Shown: positions 8,503 to 17,789, counted from the stretch's first letter. The stretch is 64,000 nucleotides of DNA from Rhizobacter sp. Root404 (GCF_001425865.1 NZ_LMDS01000004.1:1249589-1313588), one strand, 5' to 3'. Made by a program: numbers and translations. Notes: a model not told the origin generated them from the letters alone.

Positions 8503-9324
8503 CTACATCGAGAGCTTCTGTATAGGACGCATCATCGCCTGCATGGCAGGAGCGCCCAACAGCTTTCGATAGGCACCTGGTGGCATCGCATTGATCATTA
8601 AACTTCCGCTCACATCCGCCTTGACGTACTCCACTGCGAGCAGAGCGATGACGGGATTCGTGGTGACAGTGGCTTGATCGGGCGTTTGATCACCAAACTC
8701 GGCCACAACTGAATCAGAGTCGTCAGCGACCACCACGGACAAGCGACGGCCCGAAAGTCGCAGCCTTGCGCTAGCGCCGCATTCCGCCATGTTATAGGTG
8801 TGCGAAACCTTGAGAGTGCGAACTCCGTAGATGGCGACATGAGTCTCCACCCCTCGCGCTGTTGCCTCCTCAAGCGGGGCACCAAGTTCGTCAAGCTCCT
8901 CGTCCCACACTCCCATGAAGAGGGTGACCTTCGCATTCACCGCGGCGCGCCCAAACGCCCGAATGATTGAGTCTCGCCCGTTCAGTGACCAAACTAGCCC
9001 GGGCTCTTGAAGAGCTGGCAGACGATCGAGAGAAGCGGCTGCGGTTTCGAGGTCCGCGTTGAAGCGATCTCTTATCTCACTCAGCAGCGAACTGTGCGGC
9101 ACAGCTACATACCGAATCGGCTCCGAACGATGAACCATTACCGCTCCGCGGCTCTCGAGGCGAGCCAAGGTTTCATAGATTTTTGACGGAGGCATGGCGG
9201 CCCTCCGTCCGACCTCGGCCCCTGTCAGCGGCAATTGACCGACGAGCGCGGTGTACGCCTGTGCTTCGTACTGTGTGAAGCCCAGGCGTATCAATGAAGA
9301 AATCAGTGTGGAGTCGGCGAGCAT
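8503..9324 (-). CDS. TrmB-family transcriptional regulator
   Basis: A winged-helix regulator of the TrmB type. The N-terminal segment LIRLGFTQYEAQAYTAL, the T-G-A-E-V-G-R-R-A helix and the PPSKIYETLARLESRGAV recognition part are typical. The C-terminal half is a sensor domain of the kind that binds a small ligand. The frame is open to an ATG at 9378, but the Met at 9324 places the helix at the usual distance from the N-terminus and leaves the palindrome at 9388-9403 in the promoter. It is divergent from a RidA-like gene and a transporter, which it probably controls. Confidence 0.83.
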   Translation of the reverse strand: MLADSTLISSLIRLGFTQYEAQAYTALVGQLPLTGAEVGRRAAMPPSKIYETLARLESRGAVMVHRSEPIRYVAVPHSSLLSEIRDRFNADLETAAASLDRLPALQEPGLVWSLNGRDSIIRAFGRAAVNAKVTLFMGVWDEELDELGAPLEEATARGVETHVAIYGVRTLKVSHTYNMAECGASARLRLSGRRLSVVVADDSDSVVAEFGDQTPDQATVTTNPVIALLAVEYVKADVSGSLMINAMPPGAYRKLLGAPAMQAMMRPIQKLSM

Positions 9325-9387
9325 GCAAGGGTCCAGGAGTGATTCAAGCACTTGACTACTACCGTGGTGGTATAGCATGATGGACGC

Positions 9388-9403
9388 AACTACCTCAGTA
9401 GTT
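9388..9403. promoter_or_regulatory. Inverted repeat in divergent promoter, candidate TrmB operator
   Basis: AACTAC and GTAGTT flank a CTCA spacer as a perfect 6-4-6 palindrome, between the TrmB-like regulator and the RidA-like gene (start 9433). A second, imperfect symmetric stretch sits just left of it at about 9356-9376. The position fits autoregulation and control of the divergent pair. This is inference from symmetry and location. Confidence 0.4.
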
Positions 9404-9432
9404 AATCATGTCTAACACCGCAAGGAACACAA

Positions 9433-9798
9433 ATGCGCCAGCTCATCAGCAGCGGCTCCCCGTGGGAGTCGAAGGTCGGATACTCGCGGGCGGTAGTTGT
9501 CAAAGACACCATCTACATCTCCGGGACTGCAGGAAAAGGTCCAGACGTTTATTCGCAAACGCGAGACGCAATCGCCACTCTTGAGCAGGTGCTCAAGGAC
9601 AGCGGCTTCGCGTTGTCAGACGTAGTGCAGAGTCGCTTGGTCGTGGCGGACTTCGAGCACTGGCAGGAGGCAGCGCGTGCACACGGCGAGGTCTACGGCG
9701 CGATACGCCCCGCTTTTTCGCTCGTTCACTCCCTGCCGTTTGTGGAGAGCTCTATTCTGGTTGAGGTCGAAGCGATTGCGATCAGAGCGACGGCGTGA
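9433..9798 (+). CDS. RidA/YjgF-family protein lacking the catalytic arginine
   Basis: A 121-residue RidA-fold protein of normal length. It keeps the G-x-x-x-S-R-A and IYISGTAG segments, the T-x-x-A-I-x-x-L-E-Q-V-L helix and the final VEVEAIA strand. RidA proteins hydrolyse reactive 2-aminoacrylate-type imines using an arginine in a P-A-R-S motif. Here that position is phenylalanine (residue 95, P-A-F-S), so imine deamination is unlikely and another small-molecule role is more probable. The stop overlaps the GTG start of the following MFS gene, so the two are coupled. Confidence 0.87.
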   Translation: MRQLISSGSPWESKVGYSRAVVVKDTIYISGTAGKGPDVYSQTRDAIATLEQVLKDSGFALSDVVQSRLVVADFEHWQEAARAHGEVYGAIRPAFSLVHSLPFVESSILVEVEAIAIRATA

Positions 9799-10970
9799 GC
9801 TGTATTGACCGAAACATCCGCCTAACAAACGCGACGGTCGTCGTACTCTCGGTTGTTGCGGGCGGAGCGATTGCGAGCGACTATGCGTTGCAACCGGCGC
9901 TTTCGGGGATCGCACACGAATTCAATGTGCGCGTTTCGCTCATCACCGCAATTGCATCCTCAACGATGGTTGGCTACATCGTTGGCCTGGCACTGTTGGT
10001 GCCGCTGGTCGACAGCGTTGGCGCGAGACGAATCATTCCCTGCCAGCTGAGCGCTCTAGCGTTCGCCCTATTGGTTGCCGCTTTGGCACCTGGCCCTGTC
10101 ACGTTGCTGGCTTCCCTTTTGTTGATCGGCGCCACAACAACCGTGGCGGCCCAGTGCACTGCTGTCGTAGGCAAGTACTCGCCTCCAGCTCGGCGCGCTA
10201 GTGACATCGGAACGATAGCTGCAGGAATCTCAGCTGGGATTCTCCTCAGCCGTTTTGTCGGGGGATGGCTAGCTCACACGTATGGTTGGCGGGGCGCACT
10301 TCTCGCCTTTGCCGCCTTTGCCGCCTTGGCCGCACCAGTGACTTGGGGGCTGCTTCGCCCGGAACTCACACTTGCCCGCCGCGGATATCTCGACTCAGTT
10401 CGCGAGGTTAATTTGTTACATCGCCGCTACGCGTCGCTGCGGCGACGCACATGCAGTGGAATGCTCTGGTTCTTTGCCTTCAATCTCGTCTGGGTTGGCC
10501 TAGCCATCAGCTTGGCGGCACCGCCGCATAGCCTTAATCCTGCCCAGATCGGCCTTTATAGCTTTGCGGGCGTGCTGGGTCTAGCAGTCATTCGACCAGC
10601 TGGTCGCCTCGTTGACAGGTTTGGGTCGCGCCCGGTGCTATTAGCCTCCTTGGCCGCGACATCCCTCTGCTCCCTACTCCTCGCTGTTTCGCTGCACTCA
10701 GTCGTGGTTACCGCAGTAGCACTGGCGCTCTTTGACACGGGATGCTTTGCGGCTCAGGTTGCGAATCAAGCAAGCATAGTAGCCATCGATCCACGCCGTG
10801 CCGGCTCTCTAAGCGCCGCCTACTTGGTGCTTTACTACGGAGCAGGCGCCGTAGGCGCAGCCATCGCCGGCGTCATCGTCTCTAATCTCGGATGGACCGG
10901 CATCGCAGTCATCGCGGCGGCGGCCACGACTGCCGCAGCGTGGTTGGCGTCTGCAGAAAAGAAAGTGTAG
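9795..10970 (+). CDS. Major facilitator superfamily transporter
   Basis: A 391-residue, 12-helix MFS protein of the drug/metabolite efflux type, with the loop 2-3 motif in degenerate form after VPLVDSVGARR and a second copy around LVDRFGSRPVL in the C-half. It begins with a GTG that overlaps the stop codon of the RidA-like gene, so the pair is translationally coupled. Its cargo is presumably linked to the substrate or product of the RidA-like protein and the TrmB regulator's ligand. Cargo is not predictable from sequence. Confidence 0.87.
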   Translation: MSCIDRNIRLTNATVVVLSVVAGGAIASDYALQPALSGIAHEFNVRVSLITAIASSTMVGYIVGLALLVPLVDSVGARRIIPCQLSALAFALLVAALAPGPVTLLASLLLIGATTTVAAQCTAVVGKYSPPARRASDIGTIAAGISAGILLSRFVGGWLAHTYGWRGALLAFAAFAALAAPVTWGLLRPELTLARRGYLDSVREVNLLHRRYASLRRRTCSGMLWFFAFNLVWVGLAISLAAPPHSLNPAQIGLYSFAGVLGLAVIRPAGRLVDRFGSRPVLLASLAATSLCSLLLAVSLHSVVVTAVALALFDTGCFAAQVANQASIVAIDPRRAGSLSAAYLVLYYGAGAVGAAIAGVIVSNLGWTGIAVIAAAATTAAAWLASAEKKV

Positions 10971-11101
10971 GGCCGCGAATTGCTGCGGAACGCTGACTTA
11001 AACCCCAGAGAATGTCACTGAAGTGCATCGATCTCGAAGGGGCGACCAACTCCCTCTGTGCTGAAATGTGGTTTGGCGTGGCCATCACATGATCGACGGG
11101 A

Positions 11102-12007
11102 ATGTCGCTTCCACTTGTTCGGCTTTCATCTCTCGACTTAATACGGGGGTTCGTGGCAGTTGGCCGGCGCATGAGCATAACGCTCGCATCTCAGGACTTA
11201 TGCCTCACGCAATCCGCCGTCAGTCGGCAGATTCATGCGCTTGAAGACCATCTTGGAGTCAAGCTGTTAGTACGGGGCCATCGCTCCATCTCGTTCACGC
11301 CTGAGGGGGAGCGCCTGTTTTCTGGCGCAGACAAAGCTCTGCAGCAGCTACAGGAAGTGGTGGGAGACCTCACTGCATCCAACGCACTTCGACCTGTGAT
11401 GGTGAGCGCCAGCGTTGGTGTCACTGGGCTCTGGCTGCTCCCACGACTGAGTCGCTTTCAAAAGCTGTATCCAGCCGTCGACCTCCGCGTCTCAGCAAAC
11501 AACCACGTTACGGATTTGCGCCGCGACGGGATCGATCTCGCGATTCGGTACACAACCGCCGACCTCGCGCCAGAGGGATCAACGTTTCTGTTTGGGGAAT
11601 CGATTGCGCCGGTTGCGCACCCATCTCTTGGCCTCGCAGATTTGCTAAGCGCGAGCGACCTCTCAGAGGCCTCTCTTCTGGAGTTCGATGATCCGACTCA
11701 TCCAACGCTGCAATGGAGCGATTGGATCGGGTCCATGGGGTGGGCCAAGGCAAAGCACAAAGGAGTCCTCCAGTTCAACCAGTACGACCAGGTCATTCAG
11801 GCGGCACTGGACGGGCAAGGCGTTGCGCTCGGGAGGCTCGAGCTCATTCAGCCCCTGCTGAACGAGGGACGCCTGGTAGTACTCGCGACCCCTAAGCCTC
11901 GATCGGAGTTGACACACGGGTATTGGCTGATTCGGTCAGCCGACAGACCACGAGAGGAAGTTCGGAGAGTCGCCGAATGGATTGAGTGCGAGGCGCAAAA
12001 CAGATAG
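11102..12007 (+). CDS. LysR-family regulator, GcvA-like
   Basis: A 301-residue LysR regulator. The N-terminal winged helix reads with LTQSAVSRQIHALEDHLGVKL in the recognition region, and the effector domain begins with the VSASVGVTGLWLLPRL strand. Distinctive of the GcvA subgroup are DLRRDGIDLAIRY and the tail SYWLI-like segment (here GYWLIRSADR). It lies alone between the MFS gene and the convergent exporter at 12075. Its targets are not evident. Confidence 0.88.
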   Translation: MSLPLVRLSSLDLIRGFVAVGRRMSITLASQDLCLTQSAVSRQIHALEDHLGVKLLVRGHRSISFTPEGERLFSGADKALQQLQEVVGDLTASNALRPVMVSASVGVTGLWLLPRLSRFQKLYPAVDLRVSANNHVTDLRRDGIDLAIRYTTADLAPEGSTFLFGESIAPVAHPSLGLADLLSASDLSEASLLEFDDPTHPTLQWSDWIGSMGWAKAKHKGVLQFNQYDQVIQAALDGQGVALGRLELIQPLLNEGRLVVLATPKPRSELTHGYWLIRSADRPREEVRRVAEWIECEAQNR

Positions 12008-12074
12008 CTTAGCGACGACATCGATGTCAAGCAGGAGAGAAGGCATCGAGCCGTCTCTGCCGGACCGAACTCGC

Positions 12075-13181
12075 TCATCCCCTGTCAATTGAAGCGATCA
12101 GGAGGTAGGGGTCGTCGCCCGGCCCCCCGATTCGAACCCGCCTCGGACCCCTGGGATTTAGCAGTTGGTAGTCATCTCCGCGATACGACGCGTATCGATC
12201 AAAAGAGTCATACATGCTGAAGAAGTCCTCCGGCCCATCCCGGCACGCGACACCTTCACTTATAGATCTACTTGGCCTGAGAGATATCGTCATGCCTAAA
12301 GTGACAACGGATACGCCGATCCAAGCAAGAGTGCTAGGGCTTTCGCCAAGCAAGAGAAGCGCCGCCGTAGCCGTCACACAGGGCACAGCTGCCGTGAAAA
12401 GCGACGTTTCCACTGCTCCTAGCGAAGCCACAGCGCGCGAATAGACAAATACAGAAAGAGCACCGACAAGGACGCCTTGAAACACACCCTGGACGGCAAG
12501 TTCGTGCCAAGTAGCATTGAAGAGCGCCTTGTCCGGCAGTAGCGCGTATATCGGCAAGAAGCCGCACATTGAGAAAACTGCCACGATCGATGCGGAATGC
12601 CCAGGTGCTAGACCTCGACGACGAGCGAGAAGCCCGTACGCCGACCAGCTAATGGACGCCAAGAGAAGCGAAATGTCTCCAAGCAATTGCCGGGGTGTGC
12701 TTGAGCCGAGACTGTCCCAGGCCATCGCCACAATACCGAGAAAGATCGTCGCTAAGCCGAACACCCGTCGCCTAGTGGGTTGCGCCGCCGGGAGAAACCA
12801 CGCAAGAGCGAAGGTAAAAAGCGGTAGCGTCCCATGGAGCAGTACCGCGCCATGTGACGCTGGAGCAAGTGCGAAGCCGGTATAAGCGCAAAGTGCAAAC
12901 CCGAAACCTCCAGTGACGGCAAGCGCCAGTGCATCGCGCCATCTCACACCAGTCAATCCGTAGTGGATTAGGACCGGCAGCATGATCAAACCGCCGATCG
13001 TAAAGCGCAATGCGGCCAAGTCAACGACGCGCAAAGACGTCGAAAACCCCAGTCGCGATACGAGCGTGAAGCCGGAAAACAGAAGAATGACGACCAGGCC
13101 GCACAGCACCCCAATCAACCGATCCCAGCGATTCGAAGCGATCGAGTCTGCGTCTGGCGACTGGAGCGGAGGTGCGGTCAT
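12075..13181 (-). CDS. EamA-type (DMT superfamily) exporter with C-terminal extension
   Basis: An inner-membrane exporter with two EamA repeats and about ten helices. Its ATG overlaps the stop of the preceding isomerase gene, so it is translated in step with it and probably moves a product of that operon. Unusually, about 65 hydrophilic residues follow the last helix (from RPSRSISEG onward, containing MYDSFDRYASYRGDDY). Most family members stop within a few residues of helix 10. The tail may come from a lost stop codon, or it may be a real cytoplasmic extension. Confidence 0.83.
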   Translation of the reverse strand: MTAPPLQSPDADSIASNRWDRLIGVLCGLVVILLFSGFTLVSRLGFSTSLRVVDLAALRFTIGGLIMLPVLIHYGLTGVRWRDALALAVTGGFGFALCAYTGFALAPASHGAVLLHGTLPLFTFALAWFLPAAQPTRRRVFGLATIFLGIVAMAWDSLGSSTPRQLLGDISLLLASISWSAYGLLARRRGLAPGHSASIVAVFSMCGFLPIYALLPDKALFNATWHELAVQGVFQGVLVGALSVFVYSRAVASLGAVETSLFTAAVPCVTATAALLLLGESPSTLAWIGVSVVTLGMTISLRPSRSISEGVACRDGPEDFFSMYDSFDRYASYRGDDYQLLNPRGPRRVRIGGPGDDPYLLIASIDRG

Positions 13182-13804
13182 TCATCCGCTCCCGTGCAAT
13201 GCGCGATCGCATCCTCTAACCGATCGTTCCCCCAGAACATCTCTTCGCCAACGAAGAACGTAGGTGCGCCGAATATTCCCCTCGCCGCTGCTGCCTCCGT
13301 TTGCTTGCGAAGCGCGAGCTTGTTCGTATCCGAGACGGCCAACTCCACGATCTCTTGAGCCGGCAGACCCAGATCAGTCAAGACCCGGAGAACGACTTCC
13401 TGCGTGTCAATGTCGACATCCTCAGAGAAGTTAAGCGTCATCATTCGGCGGGTGTAGGCGCCTATCCACTCTTTGTCTGAGCCCACCAATGCGACGCGCA
13501 GCGGCAAGATCGCACTCCTGGGAAACTTCGAGGGCTGAGTCCAAGGCACACCATATTTCTTGCATTGCCGCACCATGTCCTTCCAGGCGTATTCGCCCTT
13601 AGCCTTCTGCAGGACAAACGGCGACGATTCCCAACCGAAGCTCCTAAAGATGGGGCCAAGTAAGAACGGCTTCCACTCGATTTGAACGCCGTTCTTTGCC
13701 GCCAGCGCCTCGATCCGCATCACGCTCAAGTAGCTGTAGTTGCTGCCAAATTCAAACCAGAATTCGATGGGTTTGATCGACGTTTGATTGATGGCGGCGC
13801 TCAT
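13178..13804 (-). CDS. DsbA-fold isomerase, 2-hydroxychromene-2-carboxylate isomerase family
   Basis: A 208-residue thioredoxin-fold protein of the HCCA isomerase/kappa-GST group, which uses glutathione to isomerise aromatic-ring breakdown products. The FWFEFGSNYSYLS start, the WKPFLLGPIF segment and the ARGIFGAPTFFVGEEMFWGNDRL ending are family hallmarks. The frame is open to 13831, but the ATG at 13804 overlaps the stop of the upstream oxygenase gene as ATGA and gives the normal N-terminus, so it is chosen. It is the middle gene of a three-gene coupled operon. Confidence 0.88.
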   Translation of the reverse strand: MSAAINQTSIKPIEFWFEFGSNYSYLSVMRIEALAAKNGVQIEWKPFLLGPIFRSFGWESSPFVLQKAKGEYAWKDMVRQCKKYGVPWTQPSKFPRSAILPLRVALVGSDKEWIGAYTRRMMTLNFSEDVDIDTQEVVLRVLTDLGLPAQEIVELAVSDTNKLALRKQTEAAAARGIFGAPTFFVGEEMFWGNDRLEDAIAHCTGADE

Positions 13805-14703
13805 GCTTGCCCCCCAAAGACCACGAGGCAACGCAGTTCAATGCTTTCTCGCAATGGAGCATCCGGCGGAATATCTGGAAGATCGAACGCTGTGTGTAGA
13901 GTAAAGCGGGAGACGCCACTGACCTGAGAGTCGTACTGCTTGAACACGAGAGCTTCGTGCCGATCCATTTCAGAGAAGTAGGACCAGTGATGAAGGGGCG
14001 AGTAGTTGGCAACGTAGATTTCACCCGTTCGACGTGGATACCTCACCTCACTGACGACCAGGTCCGATGCGTTAAGCGTCCGCGCGTCGCACACCGCCAG
14101 TGGCGTATCCAACACGGGACCTTTGATCGAACGCCATATGTTGATAATGCAGTAGCGTCTGACCCGGGATACCGCCTCTGGATCGTTAAGAACGAGGTCC
14201 AGTCGCTTGCGGCCGGAAGCTTCCGTATAGTCGTTGTGAATTCGTCCGTTGGCGGCTGCCACCGACCCCTTTTGATTGCGACCGAAGGTCAACTGGGCCC
14301 GATCTGGCTCACGCTTCCGAACCAGATGGTCAAAGACGTACGCGCGAGTTCCGCCCGTGGCCGAAAGTGCAAGCTCCGCTGCTTCCGCGTAGTAAACGTT
14401 TTTAATGGCCTCAACGTCGTTGAAGTCAGTAACCGCGGACGGCGAATCGCACAGCACAAAGCCCTCTCGGTGTAGTGAGGGGATCTCACGCGCATAGCGC
14501 GCATCCGCGATCGTCACTTTGGTGAAGTCGTAGTCGCAGTTTTCCCATGGGGTTCCTGGCGGCGGCTCATAGGCATAGCTATGAGGAGTGGTCGTCGTCG
14601 GCTTGAGGTAATTCACGCCAGCGACCACAGAGGTCTGACGTTGATGCCAACGCATTTGTGAGGCGGACATGGAAGAAGCCGAAAGCTGGTGGACTGAATT
14701 CAT
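13801..14703 (-). CDS. CmcJ/NvfI-family oxygenase-like protein
   Basis: A 300-residue protein resembling the CmcJ/NvfI group, known from cephamycin and fungal meroterpenoid pathways and often annotated as oxidoreductase or gibberellin-desaturase-like. Visible marks are IHNDYT with His156 and Asp158 (a likely metal-binding pair), the IINIWRSIKGPVLDTPLAV strand, GEIYVANYSPLHHWSYF, and the ending RESIELRCLVVFG. Members use iron and 2-oxoglutarate or related chemistry on small molecules. First gene of an operon with an HCCA-type isomerase and an exporter. Met12 or Met17 are alternative starts. The substrate is unknown. Confidence 0.82.
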   Translation of the reverse strand: MNSVHQLSASSMSASQMRWHQRQTSVVAGVNYLKPTTTTPHSYAYEPPPGTPWENCDYDFTKVTIADARYAREIPSLHREGFVLCDSPSAVTDFNDVEAIKNVYYAEAAELALSATGGTRAYVFDHLVRKREPDRAQLTFGRNQKGSVAAANGRIHNDYTEASGRKRLDLVLNDPEAVSRVRRYCIINIWRSIKGPVLDTPLAVCDARTLNASDLVVSEVRYPRRTGEIYVANYSPLHHWSYFSEMDRHEALVFKQYDSQVSGVSRFTLHTAFDLPDIPPDAPLRESIELRCLVVFGGQA

Positions 14704-14989
14704 CGCGGTCCCTAGGCAAGGTTGACAAAAACGGCGTTCTGTCGGCCGTCGTGTGAGTCGCCATTCAACCTGCTGTTGAGAGGACGCTCAAGTTACTTTC
14801 GCGTCGTCTTGAATGAGCTTTGGGAATGTTCGCTCCGCCGAAAATGACAACGTACAACACGCGAACTGGCGTGTACGTGGCTCGAGAACCTCCAGCTTTC
14901 AACAGGCGGGCGGGGAAATTCGTGAGGCTAAAACGTGTCCCCAAGGGAACTGATCAATCCGAACAGAACGCCGACTAGATTGGTGCCCT

Positions 14990-16063
14990 TCATGGTCTTC
15001 CGATGAGCGAGTCGATGAGTCTTGCGCATTGCTCTGGGGTACCCACGGTGATCCGAATGAACTCTGCAGTTCGCGGGGAGTTGAAGTGACGCACCAAGAT
15101 TCCGTCTGAGCGCAGCGTCGACATCAGTTGCTGCGCGCTTTTGCGCGGATGCCGCACAAACACGAAATTCGCCATTGATGGCTGAACTTCGAAGCCAAGG
15201 GACTCCAACGCCAGGGACAACGACTCACGGCTGCGGACGACGGCATCTCGTGTCCGATGGAAGTACTCGACATCGGCCAGTGCGGCGGCTGCCCCGGCCT
15301 GAGCAATTCGATCCAGAGGGTACGAATTGAAGCTGCTCTTGACGCGCTCCAGCCCTTCCACGAGCGTGGGGTGTCCGAACGCGTATCCGACGCGAAGACC
15401 GGCGAGTGAGCGAGCCTTCGAGAAGGTCTGCACTACCAGCAGGTTCTCGAACCGTGGCACCAATGAGACTGCCGAGTCGCCGCCAAAGTCGATGTAAGCC
15501 TCATCGATGACCACAACCGACTCCCGACACCCCTCAACCAGCCGCTCGATTTCGGATAACTGGATTAGCCGCCCAGTGGGGGCGTTGGGATTGGCTATGA
15601 GTACACCGCCATAGGGCTGGCGTACCGCAGTCAAATAGTCGTCGACGCGAAGTGTTAAGTTGTCCGCAAGTGGAATGAGCTTGAACGGAACGCCGTACAA
15701 GCGACAGTACGCGGGATAGAAACCATAGCTGACGTCAGGCATCAGCAGCGGCTTGCCATGGGACATCAAACCGTGAAACGTATGCGCCAACACTTCGTCT
15801 GAGCCATTTCCCACGAACACATGTTGAGCCGTGAGACCCACCGACGCAGCAAGCGCAAGTTTCAGCTCTGACGAGTCTGGATCGGGGTAAAGCCTAAGAG
15901 AGTCGGCAATCGCCTCCGAAAGTGCACGGTGAACTGTCGGAGAAGGAGGATATGGATTCTCGTTGGTATTGAGTTTCAGGATGCCCGGCGACCTAGGTTG
16001 CTCACCGGGAGTGTGTGGTGTGAGTTGATGGACGACCGGGCTCCAAAAACGGCACATCAACAA
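14990..16063 (-). CDS. hisC: Histidinol-phosphate aminotransferase-type enzyme
   Basis: A 357-residue fold-type I PLP aminotransferase. KLNTNENPYPPSP near the start, the NPNAPTG segment at about 159-164, and S-K at residues 215-216 (Lys216 forms the Schiff base) mark the HisC group. Normally it makes histidinol phosphate from imidazole acetol phosphate. No other his gene lies nearby, and the surroundings are accessory metabolism, so it may be a paralog serving a different amino acid. The CRFWSPVVHQLTPH beginning matches typical proteobacterial HisC2, so Met3 is an alternative start. Confidence 0.85.
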   Translation of the reverse strand: MLMCRFWSPVVHQLTPHTPGEQPRSPGILKLNTNENPYPPSPTVHRALSEAIADSLRLYPDPDSSELKLALAASVGLTAQHVFVGNGSDEVLAHTFHGLMSHGKPLLMPDVSYGFYPAYCRLYGVPFKLIPLADNLTLRVDDYLTAVRQPYGGVLIANPNAPTGRLIQLSEIERLVEGCRESVVVIDEAYIDFGGDSAVSLVPRFENLLVVQTFSKARSLAGLRVGYAFGHPTLVEGLERVKSSFNSYPLDRIAQAGAAAALADVEYFHRTRDAVVRSRESLSLALESLGFEVQPSMANFVFVRHPRKSAQQLMSTLRSDGILVRHFNSPRTAEFIRITVGTPEQCARLIDSLIGRP

Positions 16064-16131
16064 ATTCCTTGACTCTTCACGTGGTACCTACTCAGGCAAG
16101 ATAGCCGGGAAAAGGGCCGCCAGCGCTGAAG

Positions 16132-16171
16132 GAAAAAAAAGAGGAATCGACGGAGTCCAGATCGATTCCTC
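16132..16171 (-). terminator. Rho-independent terminator
   Basis: On the minus strand a ten-base stem (GAGGAATCGA pairing with TCGATTCCTC) around an 11-base loop is followed directly by eight T residues. It sits about 120 bases past the stop of the binding-protein gene at 16293 and would end that transcript before the HisC-type gene. Confidence 0.85.
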
Positions 16172-16292
16172 CAAGCCTTCATTCGTGAGCGACCAACTTG
16201 CCGTTACTTGGCGAAGTATCTCGTCCTCTCTTGCCGACAACCATCAGTCCAAAAAACAAGGACTGCGCCTAGGTGAACGACATTTCACACAG

Positions 16293-17435
16293 CTACCGCA
16301 CTACGGCGATCTGCTCGCGCTTGCCTGACTTGTAGGTAAAGAGAGTAAGGGCTCCGTTCTTGACATCGCCCTTCTCGTCAAACGATATGTTTCCTGTCAC
16401 GCCCTTGTAGTCAGTGGTCTTCGCCAACACTGGGAGATAGACCTTCGGGTCGGAGGATCCCGCCTTGACCATAGCCGAAACAAGCACGTTTACCGCGTCA
16501 TAAACGTAGGGTGAATAGATCTGAACATCTACTCCGAACTTGCGTTTGTAGTTTTCCTTGAACTTGTCCATGCCAACCTTTTGGCCACCCTCCACCCCAC
16601 CTGCTTCAGCGCAAATCACCGCACCATCGGTAAGTAGGCCACCCGCAAGTTTGGGCAACTCAGGTGAACATATTCCGTCTCCGCCCATCATCGTCGCGTT
16701 GATTCCAAGCTGTTTCATCTGACGGGCCAAGGGCCCGGCTACGGCGTCCATGCCGCCAAAGAAGACGATGTCCGGCTTCTTGGCCTTGACGGAGGTCAAG
16801 ATGGCGGAAAAGTCGGTGGATTTGTCGGTCGTGTACTGCTGCTCGGCGATGACGCCGCCACTTGCCTTCACCGCCTTCGCGAACTCTTCCGCGACGCCCT
16901 GGCCGTACGCAGTCCGATCGTCAATCACGACGATCGATTTCCCTTTGAGCTCTTTGATTGCGTACCTCCCGAGCGAGCCGCCGAGATGCACGTCATCAGC
17001 GACGACCCGAAATGTCGTCTTGTATCCTTGCCGCGTAAATTTGGGGTTTGTAGCCGAAGGAGAAATCTGCGGAATACCAGCGTCGCTGTACACCTTAGAT
17101 GCCGGAATGGAGGTGCCAGAGTTCAAGTGCCCGATTACGCCGTTGACCTTCGAATCGACGAGTTTTTGAGCAACCGCGGTTCCCTGTTTGGGGTCGCCCG
17201 CATCGTCCTCTGTCAAGAGCACCAAACGGACGCTCTTGCCTCCGATGGACACACCCTTCGCGTTCAGCTCGTCAATTGCCATCTTGGCCCCGTTCTCGTT
17301 GTCCTTGCCTAAGTGTGCGACAGGACCGCTTACGGGGCCAACGTGGCCAATTCGAACGACCTCCTGTGCGTAAAGGGCAGAAGAAAATGCCAAGCCACTC
17401 ATGGCAACAGTGTGGATCATGCAGGTGCGCAACAT
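16293..17435 (-). CDS. Branched-chain amino acid-type ABC substrate-binding protein
   Basis: A 380-residue LivK/LivJ-type periplasmic protein. The signal peptide ends near ALYAQ, followed by VVRIGHVGPVSGPVAHLGKD. The pattern MAIDELNAKGVSIGGK, the VVIDDRTAYGQG segment and TTDYKGVTGNISFDEKGD near the end are diagnostic. It closely resembles classical leucine/branched-chain binding proteins. A strong terminator follows at 16132-16171. No permease genes are present in the window. Confidence 0.9.
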   Translation of the reverse strand: MLRTCMIHTVAMSGLAFSSALYAQEVVRIGHVGPVSGPVAHLGKDNENGAKMAIDELNAKGVSIGGKSVRLVLLTEDDAGDPKQGTAVAQKLVDSKVNGVIGHLNSGTSIPASKVYSDAGIPQISPSATNPKFTRQGYKTTFRVVADDVHLGGSLGRYAIKELKGKSIVVIDDRTAYGQGVAEEFAKAVKASGGVIAEQQYTTDKSTDFSAILTSVKAKKPDIVFFGGMDAVAGPLARQMKQLGINATMMGGDGICSPELPKLAGGLLTDGAVICAEAGGVEGGQKVGMDKFKENYKRKFGVDVQIYSPYVYDAVNVLVSAMVKAGSSDPKVYLPVLAKTTDYKGVTGNISFDEKGDVKNGALTLFTYKSGKREQIAVVR

Positions 17436-17789
17436 TGAGATTCTTTCCTTGGTTGGCGTGAGCTGATTCGCTAGACGTCAGCGACATGTACGACGGGCCA
17501 TGCCGCCGCTTCGCCACGCTAGCGATGGCGGCTTGCGAAGCGATATTCAGACCGGATCGTGCGAAAGCACGCGCGAGGTGTCACATAACGAGTTTTCATT
17601 TGACTCCTGGGATATCGGCCGCCAGCGTGTAGGCCCAGTCAGTCTTTTGCTTCGCTGCGGCAATGGGACGGGCCTGGAAGCGGTCCATAAGAAGCGCCGT
17701 TGCGGGCCCTACGATTTCGAGAGACCGTGCATAGCAACGAGATGGCCTCCTGATCACACAGGTGAGGCTAGGTAATTAAAGGAACATAT
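17436..17789. other. Gene-free stretch with a small hairpin
   Basis: About 350 bases between divergent genes, which must hold the promoters of the binding protein and of the DUF3303 gene. A perfect CGTGC-GAAA-GCACG hairpin lies near 17557-17570. I see no reading frame worth calling. Confidence 0.4.
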
